NCBI RefSeq assembly: GCF_008642315.1
Contig: NZ_CP029192.1
Coordinates: forward strand, 6,758,001 to 6,822,000
DNA length: 64,000 nt
Direction of reading: 5' to 3'
Source: Streptomyces venezuelae
Lineage (GTDB): Bacteria; Actinomycetota; Actinomycetes; Streptomycetales; Streptomycetaceae
A program made the position numbers and the translations under genes. This document shows positions 8,577 through 17,019 of this stretch, one piece after another (position 1 is the stretch's first letter; the number at the start of each line of letters is the position of its first letter). The notes under the pieces were generated by a model that worked only from the letters and a program-made list of their open reading frames with translations, was not told the DNA's origin and ran no database searches.

Positions 8577-9413
8577 ATGACCCGTCACCTTTCCCACCCC
8601 CTGTCCGGCCGGCTGGTGAGAGCCGCGCTCGCGGGCACCGCCGCCACGCTGCTCCTCGGTCTGGCCGCCCCCGCGGCCTCCGCCGACACCCGCCCCGCCG
8701 CGCCCTCCGCCGCGTCCCGGGACGCCGCGCACCGGGCGGCGGAGGCGCCCGAGAACCTCGACACGCTCTCCCGCTTCTTCGCGAGGGAGGGAGCGGTCGC
8801 CAAGGCCGCGGCCGACCCGCGCGTCGAGGGCGGGACCGTGCCCGTGTACTACCTCTCCGCGGACTTCGTCGCGGGCAAGAAGGGCGCACCCATCGCCCGT
8901 ATGGAGTTCCTCGCCAGCAAGGCGGTCTCCTCCGACGGCCAGGAGGCGTCCCTGTGGACCGTCCGGCAGGGCGGCGCCTGGCAGGTCGTGAACATCGCCA
9001 CCGGAGACGACGAGACCCACTACGCGCGCGTGGGCGCGAAGAAGGCCCCCGGAGGCACCGTCTTCCACGAGCCGCAGATCAACGCCTGGTACGTCCTGGA
9101 CGGCCGGGACGACGCCCACGCGCGCGTGCTGCCCCTCGACAAGGACGCGGTACGTGCCGTGGGCGCCAAGGGCACCTGGGTCGCCGCCTACCGCGAGCGC
9201 GTGCGGAAGGCGTACGCCGACAAGCTGCCGGGCTCCTCGTACGAGAAGTCGGGCAAGGCGGGCGGCTACGAGGAGCCCGCGCAGGGACCGAAGACGGACG
9301 ACGGCGGGCCGGTCACGGTCGCCTCGTCGCTGGCGGGCGCGGGGGCACTGGTCGCCCTCGGCCTCTCCGGAGCCGCACTCGTCCGACGCCGCGGCGCCCG
9401 GCAGCGGGGCTGA
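8577..9413 (+). CDS. Secreted protein with C-terminal membrane anchor, partner of the cysteine protease
   Basis: The 278-residue product has a signal peptide (cleavage ASA at residue 36), an extracellular region of about 200 residues and a C-terminal hydrophobic helix (about 245-266) followed by RRRGARQRG, giving a type I membrane topology. No LPXTG-type sorting motif is present. No known domain is recognised; there is a GTVPVYYLSADFVAG segment and a WTVRQGGAWQVVNIA segment. ATG 8577 is chosen; an in-frame GTG at 8568 overlaps the protease stop (GTGA) and is a plausible alternative. The tight coupling suggests it anchors, inhibits or is processed by the protease. Confidence 0.78.
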   Translation: MTRHLSHPLSGRLVRAALAGTAATLLLGLAAPAASADTRPAAPSAASRDAAHRAAEAPENLDTLSRFFAREGAVAKAAADPRVEGGTVPVYYLSADFVAGKKGAPIARMEFLASKAVSSDGQEASLWTVRQGGAWQVVNIATGDDETHYARVGAKKAPGGTVFHEPQINAWYVLDGRDDAHARVLPLDKDAVRAVGAKGTWVAAYRERVRKAYADKLPGSSYEKSGKAGGYEEPAQGPKTDDGGPVTVASSLAGAGALVALGLSGAALVRRRGARQRG

Positions 9414-9419
9414 TCCGGG

Positions 9420-9451
9420 GGAGCGGCGGCCGGGACGCCGGCCGCCGCTCC
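9420..9451. terminator. Bidirectional hairpin between convergent genes
   Basis: A perfect 14-bp stem, GGAGCGGCGGCCGG (9420-9433) with CCGGCCGCCGCTCC (9438-9451), closes a GACG tetraloop. It lies between the stop of the membrane protein (9413) and the stop of the convergent L,D-transpeptidase gene (9482), so it can serve both. Confidence 0.75.
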
Positions 9452-9481
9452 GTACCGTCCGTTCGGACCACGGGACCGGCT

Positions 9482-10429
9482 TCAGCTCAGTGCGCTGCCC
9501 GCCCGCCACCGCTCCCAGTCCACGTTCCAGCCCCCGTACCCGTTGCCCGGCGCCACGGTCTCCTTGGAGCCGACGACCCGGACGATGTCGCCGGGGATCA
9601 CCTCTGCGTAGAAGCGCCGCGCGGTCCCGTCGGTGGCCAGGCCTATGCAGCCGTGCGTGACGTTGCTTTCCCCGGCGGTGGCGTTCGCGTTCGGGTTCTC
9701 GTGCAGGTACGTGCCCGAAGTCGTCAGGTGCACCGCGTAGTTGTAGTAGTCCTTGTAGGCCTTTCCGTAGCCCACGGTCCGTGAGTCCATGAGGACCCGG
9801 GACTGCTTGTCGAGGACGACCATCGTGCCGTTCCAGGTGTCCATGCCCGGGGCGCCCGCGGTCACCTTCACCTCGCGCGTCCTGCCGTCCTTCACCACCT
9901 TCATGGTGTGCGTCCGGACGTCCACCGTGGCGACGAGCGAACGGCCCACGTCGAACGTCCGGGTGGTCCGCGAGCCCGCACGGACGGTGACCTTCGTGCC
10001 GGGCTTCCACGGCTCGCGCGGCCGGTAGTCGACGCGCTGGCCGTCGTGCAGGTTCCGGTCCTTCACCCAGCTCCACGACCCCGTCACGCCGGGGTCCGTC
10101 GTCACCTTCAGGCGCCGCTCGACCGCGGCCCGTTCCGCCTCCGGCACCGGACGGTCGAAGGTGAGCGATATCGGCATGCCTACGCCGACGGTCTGCCCGT
10201 CCGCGACGTTGACCCGCACGTTCTTGAGCGCGGCGGGATCCGGCGCGGGCCTCTTCGTGGGCTCCTGCCGGGCGGCCGCGCGGTCCGCCGAGGTCGGCGC
10301 GGGCTTCGGGTCCGACGCCCGGCCCTCGTCCGCCCCGCCCTGCGCGGAGCAGCCCGCGAGCGCGAGCGAACAGAGCACCGCGGCCCCCCACGCGCGCGTG
10401 GCGCGCCTCGTCGTCATTCCTGTGGTCAT
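9482..10429 (-). CDS. L,D-transpeptidase lipoprotein (YkuD domain)
   Basis: The 315-residue protein makes 3-3 cross-links in peptidoglycan or attaches proteins to it, on the outer face of the membrane. The start is ATG 10429, placed by CAGGGGGACC directly upstream. A lipobox, LAGC (Cys27), follows the hydrophobic segment. An Ig-like domain comes next (about residues 60-150), then the YkuD domain ending in the active-site motif VTHGCIGL (His259, Gly260, Cys261). This resembles the mycobacterial LdtMt2-type layout. It is transcribed away from the sigma factor/pseudo-transpeptidase pair, which suggests it belongs to their regulon. Confidence 0.92.
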   Translation of the reverse strand: MTTGMTTRRATRAWGAAVLCSLALAGCSAQGGADEGRASDPKPAPTSADRAAARQEPTKRPAPDPAALKNVRVNVADGQTVGVGMPISLTFDRPVPEAERAAVERRLKVTTDPGVTGSWSWVKDRNLHDGQRVDYRPREPWKPGTKVTVRAGSRTTRTFDVGRSLVATVDVRTHTMKVVKDGRTREVKVTAGAPGMDTWNGTMVVLDKQSRVLMDSRTVGYGKAYKDYYNYAVHLTTSGTYLHENPNANATAGESNVTHGCIGLATDGTARRFYAEVIPGDIVRVVGSKETVAPGNGYGGWNVDWERWRAGSALS

Positions 10430-10553
10430 CGGTCCCCCTGGGCTGTGTTTCGATATACGCGACCTGTACGCACGGGAGAGGCGGCGGGTTGCACGCCAGG
10501 TGCGGGAATTTCCAGAACAGGTGATCCGGCGGGGCCGGACGGGGGCGCGGGGC

Positions 10554-11111
10554 ATGACGGAGGACGAGTTCGACGCGTTCTACGCCGCTGCCTTCCCGCG
10601 TCTGGTCGGCCAGTTGTACGCGCTGACCGGTGACCACGGCGAGGCGCAGGACGTCGTCCAGGAGGCGTTCGTACGGGCCTGGGACCGCCGCCGGAGCTTC
10701 CTCGCCGACGAGGCCCCCGAGGCCTGGATCCGCACGGTCGCCATGCGCCTGGCCGTGAGCCGCTGGCGCCGGGCCAGGCGCTGGGTCGACCTGGTGCGCA
10801 GGAACCCGCCCGCCGATCGCGTCCCCGGTCCAGGACCCGAACACACGGCCCTCGTGCAGGCGCTGCGCACCCTCCCCGAGGCGCAGCGCACCGCGGTCGT
10901 CCTGCACCATCTGTGCGACCTGAGCGTCGAGCAGGTAGCCTCCGAGACCGGCTCGCCCGTCGGGACGGTCAAGGCCCGCCTCTCGCGCGGCCGGGCGGCG
11001 CTCGCCGCGCAGTTGTCCTGGTCGGACGCCGAGCCGGCGGGACGGGACGCGACCGGTGCCCGCGACGACGGCGACGGGCGGAGCGCGAAGGAGAGTGGCC
11101 GTGCCCGATGA
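10554..11111 (+). CDS. ECF-type RNA polymerase sigma factor
   Basis: The 185-residue protein has the two ECF domains. Sigma-2 includes the FDAFYAAAFPRLVGQLYAL start and DVVQEAFVRAWDRR (region 2.2). Sigma-4 includes LRTLPEAQRTAVVLHHLCDLSVEQVA and the helix-turn-helix ETGSPVGTVKARLSRGRAAL. The first 12 bases of sequence before ATG 10554 carry only a G-rich stretch; GTG 10521 is an alternative start. The last 11 bases overlap the next gene. The neighbouring membrane protein, not a classic zinc anti-sigma factor, is the likely regulator. Confidence 0.92.
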   Translation: MTEDEFDAFYAAAFPRLVGQLYALTGDHGEAQDVVQEAFVRAWDRRRSFLADEAPEAWIRTVAMRLAVSRWRRARRWVDLVRRNPPADRVPGPGPEHTALVQALRTLPEAQRTAVVLHHLCDLSVEQVASETGSPVGTVKARLSRGRAALAAQLSWSDAEPAGRDATGARDDGDGRSAKESGRAR

Positions 11112-11730
11112 CCTGACCTCGGCGCTCCACGACCTGGCGGCCGACCGCGCGACGCCGCCGCCCGTGTCCGGCGCCGAGATCCGCCGCCGCGCCGTGCTGC
11201 GCGGACGCCGCCGCCGAGCCGCGGCCGCGGGAGCGACCCTCGCCACGGCGGCCGTGGCCGTGACCGTCGTCGCCGGACTCCTGACCGGCCCCGACGACGG
11301 CCCCCGGCCGCACAGGAAACCGGCCCCCGTCGCCACGGACAGCGCCCGCGCGCCCGCCGCCACCGTCGACCTGTCCCGGCACCGCATGACCCTCGAAGGA
11401 CGGGAGCTGCCGGTCTCCGCGGGCACCTCCGCGCACCCGACCCCCACCGGCCGGATGACGGTCGTCGCCACGTACCCCAAGAAGCGCATGACAGGGGAGA
11501 ACGTGAGCCTCGACGACTACGACCTGACGCTGCCCTGGGTCGTCGAACTGCGCACCCCCGACGGAGGCACCAACTACGTCGTCGCGCTGACCTACAACGA
11601 GAAGGCCCCGGGCCACATGGACGTCACCAAGGGCTGGATCGGCCTGCGCGAGGACGACGCCCGCACGTTCCACGAGAGCGTCGAACCCGGCGACGTGATC
11701 ACCGTCCGCACCGGCCGTCCCGCTCGCTGA
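11101..11730 (+). CDS. Membrane protein with an inactive L,D-transpeptidase-like domain; putative anti-sigma or sensor protein
   Basis: Start is GTG 11101, six bases after AAGGAGA and overlapping the sigma gene stop by 11 bases. The 209-residue protein has a cytoplasmic N-terminus (1-27), a basic patch (28-39), one transmembrane helix (about 40-61) and an outer domain. That domain (about 88-204) aligns by eye with YkuD: VDLSRHRMTLEGRELPVSAGT and TPTGRM, then VTKGWIGL followed by VEPGDVITV. The transpeptidase beside it has VTHGCIGL and VIPGDIVRV at these places. Catalytic His-Gly-Cys is thus Lys-Gly-Trp (177-179), so peptidyl transfer is not possible. I infer a peptidoglycan-stem or substrate sensor controlling the sigma factor; this is not established. 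Confidence 0.75.
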   Translation: MPDDLTSALHDLAADRATPPPVSGAEIRRRAVLRGRRRRAAAAGATLATAAVAVTVVAGLLTGPDDGPRPHRKPAPVATDSARAPAATVDLSRHRMTLEGRELPVSAGTSAHPTPTGRMTVVATYPKKRMTGENVSLDDYDLTLPWVVELRTPDGGTNYVVALTYNEKAPGHMDVTKGWIGLREDDARTFHESVEPGDVITVRTGRPAR

Positions 11731-11736
11731 CCCGTA

Positions 11737-11759
11737 CTGTCAGCGGCCGCCAGTAGGCT
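11737..11759 (+). promoter_or_regulatory. PafBC-type DNA-damage promoter of uvrC
   Basis: CTGTCAGCG (11737-11745), eight bases, then TAGGCT (11754-11759) matches the RecA-NDp motif in its core. Transcription would begin about 7 bases after TAGGCT, at or next to the uvrC ATG (11767), so the mRNA may be leaderless; there is no Shine-Dalgarno sequence before uvrC. It lies directly after the pseudo-transpeptidase stop. Confidence 0.65.
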
Positions 11760-11766
11760 GTCCGAC

Positions 11767-13917
11767 ATGGCCGACCCTTCCAGCTACCGCCCCAAGCCGG
11801 GACAGATCCCCGACGCCCCGGGGGTCTACAAATTCCGCGACGAGCACCGCCGGGTGATCTACGTCGGGAAGGCCAAGAGCCTGCGCCAGCGCCTGGCCAA
11901 CTACTTCCAGGACCTGGCGGGCCTCCACCCGCGGACCCGCTCCATGGTGACGACGGCCGCCTCCGTCGAGTGGACGGTCGTCACCAACGAGGTCGAGGCG
12001 CTCCAGCTGGAGTACACCTGGATCAAGGAGTTCGACCCCCGGTTCAACGTCAAGTACCGCGACGACAAGAGCTATCCGTACCTCGCGGTGACGATGAACG
12101 AGCAGTTCCCGCGCGTGCAGGTGATGCGCGGCGCCAAGAAGAAAGGCGTGCGCTACTTCGGGCCCTACGGCCACGCGTGGGCGATCCGCGACACCGTCGA
12201 CCTGCTCCTGCGCGCCTTCCCGGTCCGCACGTGCTCCGCGGGCGTGTTCAAGAACGCCACCCGCACCGGCCGCCCCTGCCTGCTCGGCTACATCGGCAAG
12301 TGCTCGGCGCCCTGCGTGGAGCGCGTCACGCCCGAGGAACACCGCGAACTCGCCGAGGACTTCTGCGACTTCATGGGCGGCCGCACGAACACGTACATCC
12401 GCCGTCTGGAGCGGCAGATGACGGAGGCGGCCGAGGAGATGGAGTACGAGCGGGCGGGACGCCTGCGCGACGACATCGAGGCCCTCAAGAAGGCCATGGA
12501 GAAGAGCGCCGTCGTCCTCGCCGACGCCACCGACGCCGACCTCATCGCCCTCGCCGAGGACGAGCTGGAGGCCGCCGTGCAGATCTTCCACGTCCGCGGC
12601 GGACGCGTGCGCGGCCAGCGCGGCTGGGTCACGGACAAGGTCGAGGCGGTCACCAGCGGCGACCTCGTCGAGCACGCCCTCCAGCAGCTGTACGGGGAGG
12701 AGCGCGGCGACGCCGTGCCCAAGGAGGTGCTCGTCCCCGCGCTGCCCGACCCCATAGAGCCCGTCCAGGAGTGGCTGACCGAGCGCCGCGGCGCCGGCGT
12801 CTCGCTGCGCATCCCGCAGCGCGGCGACAAGAAGGCCCTCATGGAGACCGTCGCGCGCAACGCGCAGCAGTCCCTCGTCCTGCACAAGACCAAGCGCGCC
12901 TCCGACCTCACCACGCGCTCGCGCGCGCTGGAGGAGATCGCCGCCGCCCTGGAGCTGGACAGTGTCCCGCTGCGCGTCGAGTGCTACGACATCTCGCACC
13001 TCCAGGGCGACGACGTCGTGGCGTCGATGGTCGTCTTCGAGGACGGCCTCGCCAGGAAGAGCGAGTACCGCCGCTTCCAGATAAAGGGCTTCGAGGGCCA
13101 GGACGACGTCCGCTCCATGCACGAGGTGATCACGCGCCGCTTCAAGCGCTACCTCGCCGAGAAGGAGCGGAGCGGGGAGTGGGTGGACGAGGAGACCGGT
13201 GAGGTCACCGACCTCGGACCCACCGAGGAGGACGGCCGCCCCAAGCGGTTCGCGTATCCGCCGCAGCTCGTCGTGGTCGACGGCGGGCAGCCGCAGGTCG
13301 CCGCCGCCAAGCGGGCCCTGGACGAGCTCGGCATCGACGACATCGCGGTGTGCGGCCTCGCCAAGCGCCTGGAGGAGGTCTGGGTCCCCGACGAGGACGA
13401 CCCGGTCATCCTGCCGCGCACGAGCGAGGGCTTGTATCTGCTCCAGCGGGTACGTGACGAGGCGCACCGCTTCGCCATCACCTATCAGCGCACCAAGCGG
13501 GCCAAGCGCTTCAAGGCCGGACCGCTCGACGAGGTGCGCGGCCTCGGCGACGCCAGGAAACGGACGGTGATCAAGCACTTCGGTTCGGTGAAGCGGCTGC
13601 GGGCCGCGACGATCGACCAGATCTGCGAGGTGCCGGGAGTGGGCCGCAAGACGGCCGAGGCCATCGCGGTGGCACTCGCCCGGACGGCACCCGCCGCGCC
13701 CGCGGTCAACATGACCACCGGAGAGATCCTGGACGACGACGATCCGATCGACGCGGTCGAACAGGAACCGACCGCCGACGAGCCGATCCCCGACGAGCCG
13801 CTCGCCGTGGCCGAAGAGGACCGGGTGCCGCCCGCCGGGGCCGCGCCCGGGGAGAATGGGAGCGGGGAGCCCGTGACCGCGGGCACCCCGGAAGAACGAC
13901 GGGGGCAGGAGACATGA
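11767..13917 (+). CDS. uvrC: Excinuclease ABC subunit UvrC
   Basis: UvrC makes both incisions in nucleotide excision repair after UvrA-UvrB damage verification. The 716-residue protein has an N-terminal GIY-YIG nuclease ([23 protein letters not shown]), four cysteines ([22 protein letters not shown]) placed like the iron-sulfur ligands described for UvrC, a UVR motif ([20 protein letters not shown]), the RNase-H-like nuclease ([18 protein letters not shown]) and helix-hairpin-helix repeats ([14 protein letters not shown]). A disordered acidic tail of about 80 residues is added. Its TGA overlaps the rapZ ATG by four bases. Confidence 0.97.
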   Translation: MADPSSYRPKPGQIPDAPGVYKFRDEHRRVIYVGKAKSLRQRLANYFQDLAGLHPRTRSMVTTAASVEWTVVTNEVEALQLEYTWIKEFDPRFNVKYRDDKSYPYLAVTMNEQFPRVQVMRGAKKKGVRYFGPYGHAWAIRDTVDLLLRAFPVRTCSAGVFKNATRTGRPCLLGYIGKCSAPCVERVTPEEHRELAEDFCDFMGGRTNTYIRRLERQMTEAAEEMEYERAGRLRDDIEALKKAMEKSAVVLADATDADLIALAEDELEAAVQIFHVRGGRVRGQRGWVTDKVEAVTSGDLVEHALQQLYGEERGDAVPKEVLVPALPDPIEPVQEWLTERRGAGVSLRIPQRGDKKALMETVARNAQQSLVLHKTKRASDLTTRSRALEEIAAALELDSVPLRVECYDISHLQGDDVVASMVVFEDGLARKSEYRRFQIKGFEGQDDVRSMHEVITRRFKRYLAEKERSGEWVDEETGEVTDLGPTEEDGRPKRFAYPPQLVVVDGGQPQVAAAKRALDELGIDDIAVCGLAKRLEEVWVPDEDDPVILPRTSEGLYLLQRVRDEAHRFAITYQRTKRAKRFKAGPLDEVRGLGDARKRTVIKHFGSVKRLRAATIDQICEVPGVGRKTAEAIAVALARTAPAAPAVNMTTGEILDDDDPIDAVEQEPTADEPIPDEPLAVAEEDRVPPAGAAPGENGSGEPVTAGTPEERRGQET

Positions 13918-14849
13918 CCGAGCACGACGAAGGTGGAGAGCAAGTGAGTGCGGGCACGCCCATGGAGACGCCGGCCGTCCCGGACGCCGCGATTCCCGAG
14001 CTGGTGATCATCTCGGGCATGTCCGGCGCCGGACGCAGCACCGCCGCGAAGTGCCTGGAGGACCTCGGCTGGTTCGTGGTCGACAACCTGCCGCCCGCGC
14101 TGATCCCCACGATGGTGGAGCTCGGCGCCCGCTCGCAGGGCAACGTCGCCCGCATCGCGGTCGTCGTCGACGTGCGGGGCAGGCGGTTCTTCGACAACCT
14201 CCGCGAGTCCCTCGCCGAGCTGGAGTCGAAGAACGTCACCCGGCGCATCGTGTTCCTGGAGTCCTCCGACGAGGCCCTGGTCCGCCGCTTCGAGTCGGTC
14301 CGCCGCCCGCACCCGCTGCAGGGCGACGGCCGCATCGTCGACGGCATCGCGGCCGAGCGCGACCTGCTGCGCGAGCTGCGCGGCGACGCCGACCTGGTCA
14401 TCGACACCTCCAGCCTGAACGTGCACGAGCTGCGCGCCAAGATGGACGCCTCGTTCGCCGGCGAGGAGGAGCCCGAGCTGCGGGCCACCGTCATGTCCTT
14501 CGGCTTCAAGTACGGTCTGCCGGTCGACGCCGACCTGGTCGTGGACATGCGCTTCCTGCCGAACCCCCACTGGGTCCCCGAGCTGCGCCAGTACACCGGC
14601 CTCAACGAAGAGGTGGCGGCGTACGTCTTCAACCAGCCCGGCGCCAAGGAGTTCCTCGACAGGTACGCGGAGATGCTCCAGCTCATCGCCGCGGGCTACC
14701 GCCGCGAGGGCAAGCGCTACGTGACGATCGCGGTCGGCTGCACCGGCGGCAAGCACCGTTCGGTCGCCATGTCGGAGAAGCTCGCGGCGCGCCTGGCGTC
14801 CGAGGGCGTGGAGACGGTCATCGTCCACCGGGACATGGGGCGCGAATGA
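13914..14849 (+). CDS. rapZ: RapZ/YvcJ-family nucleotide-binding protein
   Basis: The 311-residue cytoplasmic P-loop protein belongs to the family of the E. coli RNase adapter RapZ and the B. subtilis GTPase YvcJ. Walker A is GMSGAGRS (about residues 35-42); the C-terminal half shows [10 protein letters not shown] and GCTGGKHRS, family-specific motifs. The first 30 residues are a variable extension, so ATG may lie further in, but the ATGA overlap with uvrC supports 13914. In Actinobacteria it is always found with yvcK and whiA; its client RNA or partner here is unknown. Confidence 0.93.
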   Translation: MTEHDEGGEQVSAGTPMETPAVPDAAIPELVIISGMSGAGRSTAAKCLEDLGWFVVDNLPPALIPTMVELGARSQGNVARIAVVVDVRGRRFFDNLRESLAELESKNVTRRIVFLESSDEALVRRFESVRRPHPLQGDGRIVDGIAAERDLLRELRGDADLVIDTSSLNVHELRAKMDASFAGEEEPELRATVMSFGFKYGLPVDADLVVDMRFLPNPHWVPELRQYTGLNEEVAAYVFNQPGAKEFLDRYAEMLQLIAAGYRREGKRYVTIAVGCTGGKHRSVAMSEKLAARLASEGVETVIVHRDMGRE

Positions 14850-15868
14850 CCTCGTACCGCCGGAGCGTCCGCCTGAGCAGGCTGGGCCGCAAGAGGGGCA
14901 CCCAGCCCAAGGTGGTCGCCCTCGGCGGTGGCATGGGCCTGTCCGCCTCGCTCGCCGCGCTGCGCCGCATCACCGGAGCGGGTGACCTCACCGCCGTCGT
15001 CACCGTCGCCGACGACGGCGGCTCAAGCGGCCGGCTCCGCGACGAGCTGGGCGTGCTGCCGCCCGGCGACCTGCGCAAGGCCCTCGCCGCGCTCTGCGGT
15101 GACGACGACTGGGGCCAGACCTGGTCCCGCGTCATCCAGCACCGCTTCCAGTCCAAGGGCGACCTGCACGAGCACGCGGTCGGCAATCTGCTGATCGTCG
15201 CCCTGTGGGAGCAGCTCGGCGACCATGTGCAGGCGCTCGACCTGGTCGGCAGGCTGCTCGGGGCGCAGGGCCGGGTGCTGCCGATGTCGGCCGTGCCGCT
15301 GGAGCTCCAGGCCCTGGTCAAGGGCCACGACCCGGAGCGGCCCGACGACGTGGACACCGTGGCCGGGCAGGCCACGGTCGCCCTGACGCCGGGCGAGGTC
15401 CAGTCCGTGCACGTCGTCCCGCACGACCCGCCGGCGGTCCCCGAAGCGGTCGCCGCCGTGCTCGACGCGGACTGGGTGGTCCTCGGTCCCGGCTCCTGGT
15501 TCTCCTCGGTGATCCCGCACCTGCTGGTCCCCGAACTGCTCGACGCGCTCACCGAGACGAAGGCCCGCAAGGTCCTCTCGCTCAACCTCGCGCCGCAACC
15601 GGGAGAAACCGAAGGGTTCTCTCCGCAGCGTCATTTGGAGGTTTTGGCCCGACACGCCCCTAAACTCGCCCTGGACGTGGTGCTGGCCGACGAGGCCGCC
15701 GTGCCCGACCGTGAGTCACTGACCGATGCCGCCAAGCGGCTCGGTGCCACGGTCGAGCTGGCGCCGGTGGCCCGGCCCGACGGGACTCCGAGGCACGACC
15801 CGGAGCTCCTGGCAGCCGCGTACGACCGTATTTTTCGGATGCATGGAAGGATCGGCCCATGGCGATGA
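14846..15868 (+). CDS. yvcK: YvcK/CofD-like protein (gluconeogenesis factor family)
   Basis: The ATG overlaps the rapZ stop by four bases. The 340-residue protein carries the family core [19 protein letters not shown] and [14 protein letters not shown] near the N-terminus and [16 protein letters not shown] in the second half, a Rossmann-like nucleotide-sugar-binding fold. In Bacillus and mycobacteria YvcK homologues bind UDP-GlcNAc and link carbon status to peptidoglycan synthesis; the same role is inferred here. The last 10 bases overlap whiA, implying translational coupling. Confidence 0.93.
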   Translation: MTSYRRSVRLSRLGRKRGTQPKVVALGGGMGLSASLAALRRITGAGDLTAVVTVADDGGSSGRLRDELGVLPPGDLRKALAALCGDDDWGQTWSRVIQHRFQSKGDLHEHAVGNLLIVALWEQLGDHVQALDLVGRLLGAQGRVLPMSAVPLELQALVKGHDPERPDDVDTVAGQATVALTPGEVQSVHVVPHDPPAVPEAVAAVLDADWVVLGPGSWFSSVIPHLLVPELLDALTETKARKVLSLNLAPQPGETEGFSPQRHLEVLARHAPKLALDVVLADEAAVPDRESLTDAAKRLGATVELAPVARPDGTPRHDPELLAAAYDRIFRMHGRIGPWR

Positions 15869-16848
15869 CGGCAGCGGTGAAGGACGAGATCTCCCGGCTC
15901 CCCGTCACCCGGACCTGCTGCAGAAAAGCAGAGGTCTCGGCGATCCTGCGGTTCGCGGGCGGCCTTCACCTGGTGAGCGGCCGCATCGTGATCGAGGCGG
16001 AGCTGGACACCGCGATGGCCGCCCGGCGGCTCAAGCGGGACATCCTGGAGATCTTCGGGCACAGCTCGGAGCTGATCGTGATGGCCCCCGGCGGCCTCAG
16101 GCGCGGCTCGCGCTATGTGGTCCGGGTCGTCGCGGGCGGCGACCAGCTGGCCCGCCAGACGGGTCTCGTCGACGGCCGCGGCCGTCCCATCCGGGGCCTG
16201 CCGCCGCAGGTGGTCTCGGGGGCCACCTGCGACGCGGAGGCGGCGTGGCGCGGCGCGTTCCTCGCCCACGGCTCGCTGACCGAGCCCGGCCGGTCCTCCT
16301 CCCTGGAGGTGACCTGCCCGGGTCCGGAGGCCGCGCTCGCGCTGGTCGGCGCCGCGCGCAGGCTGCAGATCGCGAGCAAGGCCCGCGAGGTGCGCGGCGT
16401 GGACCGCGTGGTCGTACGCGACGGAGACGCGATCGGCGCGCTGCTCACCCGTCTGGGTGCACACGAATCGGTGCTCGCCTGGGAGGAGCGGCGGATGCGC
16501 CGTGAGGTGCGGGCCACCGCCAACCGCCTCGCCAACTTCGACGACGCGAACCTGCGCCGCTCGGCCCGTGCGGCCGTCGCCGCGGGCGCCCGGGTGCAGC
16601 GCGCCCTGGAGATCCTCGGCGACGAGGTGCCTGAGCACCTCGCGGCCGCCGGACGCCTGCGCATGGAGCACAAGCAGGCCTCCCTGGAGGAGCTGGGCGC
16701 GCTCGCCGACCCGGCGCTGACCAAGGACGCCGTCGCGGGCCGCATCCGCCGCCTGCTCGCCATGGCCGACAAGCGCGCCCAGGACCTGGGCATTCCGGGT
16801 ACGGAGTCCAACCTGAGCGAGGAGCTCGCGGACAACATGGCGGTCTGA
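15859..16848 (+). CDS. whiA: Sporulation transcription factor WhiA
   Basis: WhiA is the DNA-binding developmental regulator that acts with WhiB to start sporulation septation in Streptomyces aerial hyphae. The 329-residue protein has the LAGLIDADG-homing-nuclease-like N-terminus ([21 protein letters not shown]) and a C-terminal helix-turn-helix ([24 protein letters not shown]). The ATG is inside the yvcK frame, preceded by GGAAGGA. It is the fourth gene of the uvrC-rapZ-yvcK-whiA run and is followed by a strong terminator. Confidence 0.97.
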   Translation: MAMTAAVKDEISRLPVTRTCCRKAEVSAILRFAGGLHLVSGRIVIEAELDTAMAARRLKRDILEIFGHSSELIVMAPGGLRRGSRYVVRVVAGGDQLARQTGLVDGRGRPIRGLPPQVVSGATCDAEAAWRGAFLAHGSLTEPGRSSSLEVTCPGPEAALALVGAARRLQIASKAREVRGVDRVVVRDGDAIGALLTRLGAHESVLAWEERRMRREVRATANRLANFDDANLRRSARAAVAAGARVQRALEILGDEVPEHLAAAGRLRMEHKQASLEELGALADPALTKDAVAGRIRRLLAMADKRAQDLGIPGTESNLSEELADNMAV

Positions 16849-16893
16849 CCCGCCGCTCCCGTACGTCCCCCGAGCAGTCTCGTACACCTCGTG

Positions 16894-16928
16894 AGCCGCC
16901 GGTGTCCCACAGGACACCGGCGGCTTTC
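16894..16928 (+). terminator. Terminator after whiA
   Basis: A perfect 14-bp stem, AGCCGCCGGTGTCC (16894-16907) with GGACACCGGCGGCT (16912-16925), with loop CACA and a short TT tail. It separates the uvrC-whiA operon from the carboxypeptidase gene. Confidence 0.8.
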
Positions 16929-16948
16929 GCACGCCTCCACTCGCCGTA

Positions 16949-16962
16949 TTGACATGATCATG
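16949..16962 (+). promoter_or_regulatory. Candidate -35 element overlapping palindrome CATGATCATG
   Basis: TTGACA (16949-16954) is a perfect -35 hexamer; its last two bases begin the 10-bp palindrome CATGATCATG (16953-16962). No good -10 hexamer is seen at the standard distance. It stands about 70 bases before the start of the secreted carboxypeptidase and may be its promoter or operator. Confidence 0.35.
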
Positions 16963-17019
16963 CACTGTCACGAGCCTGGCATCCCGCACATCTGTGTCGG
17001 ACAACCGCAAGGGGGGCTC

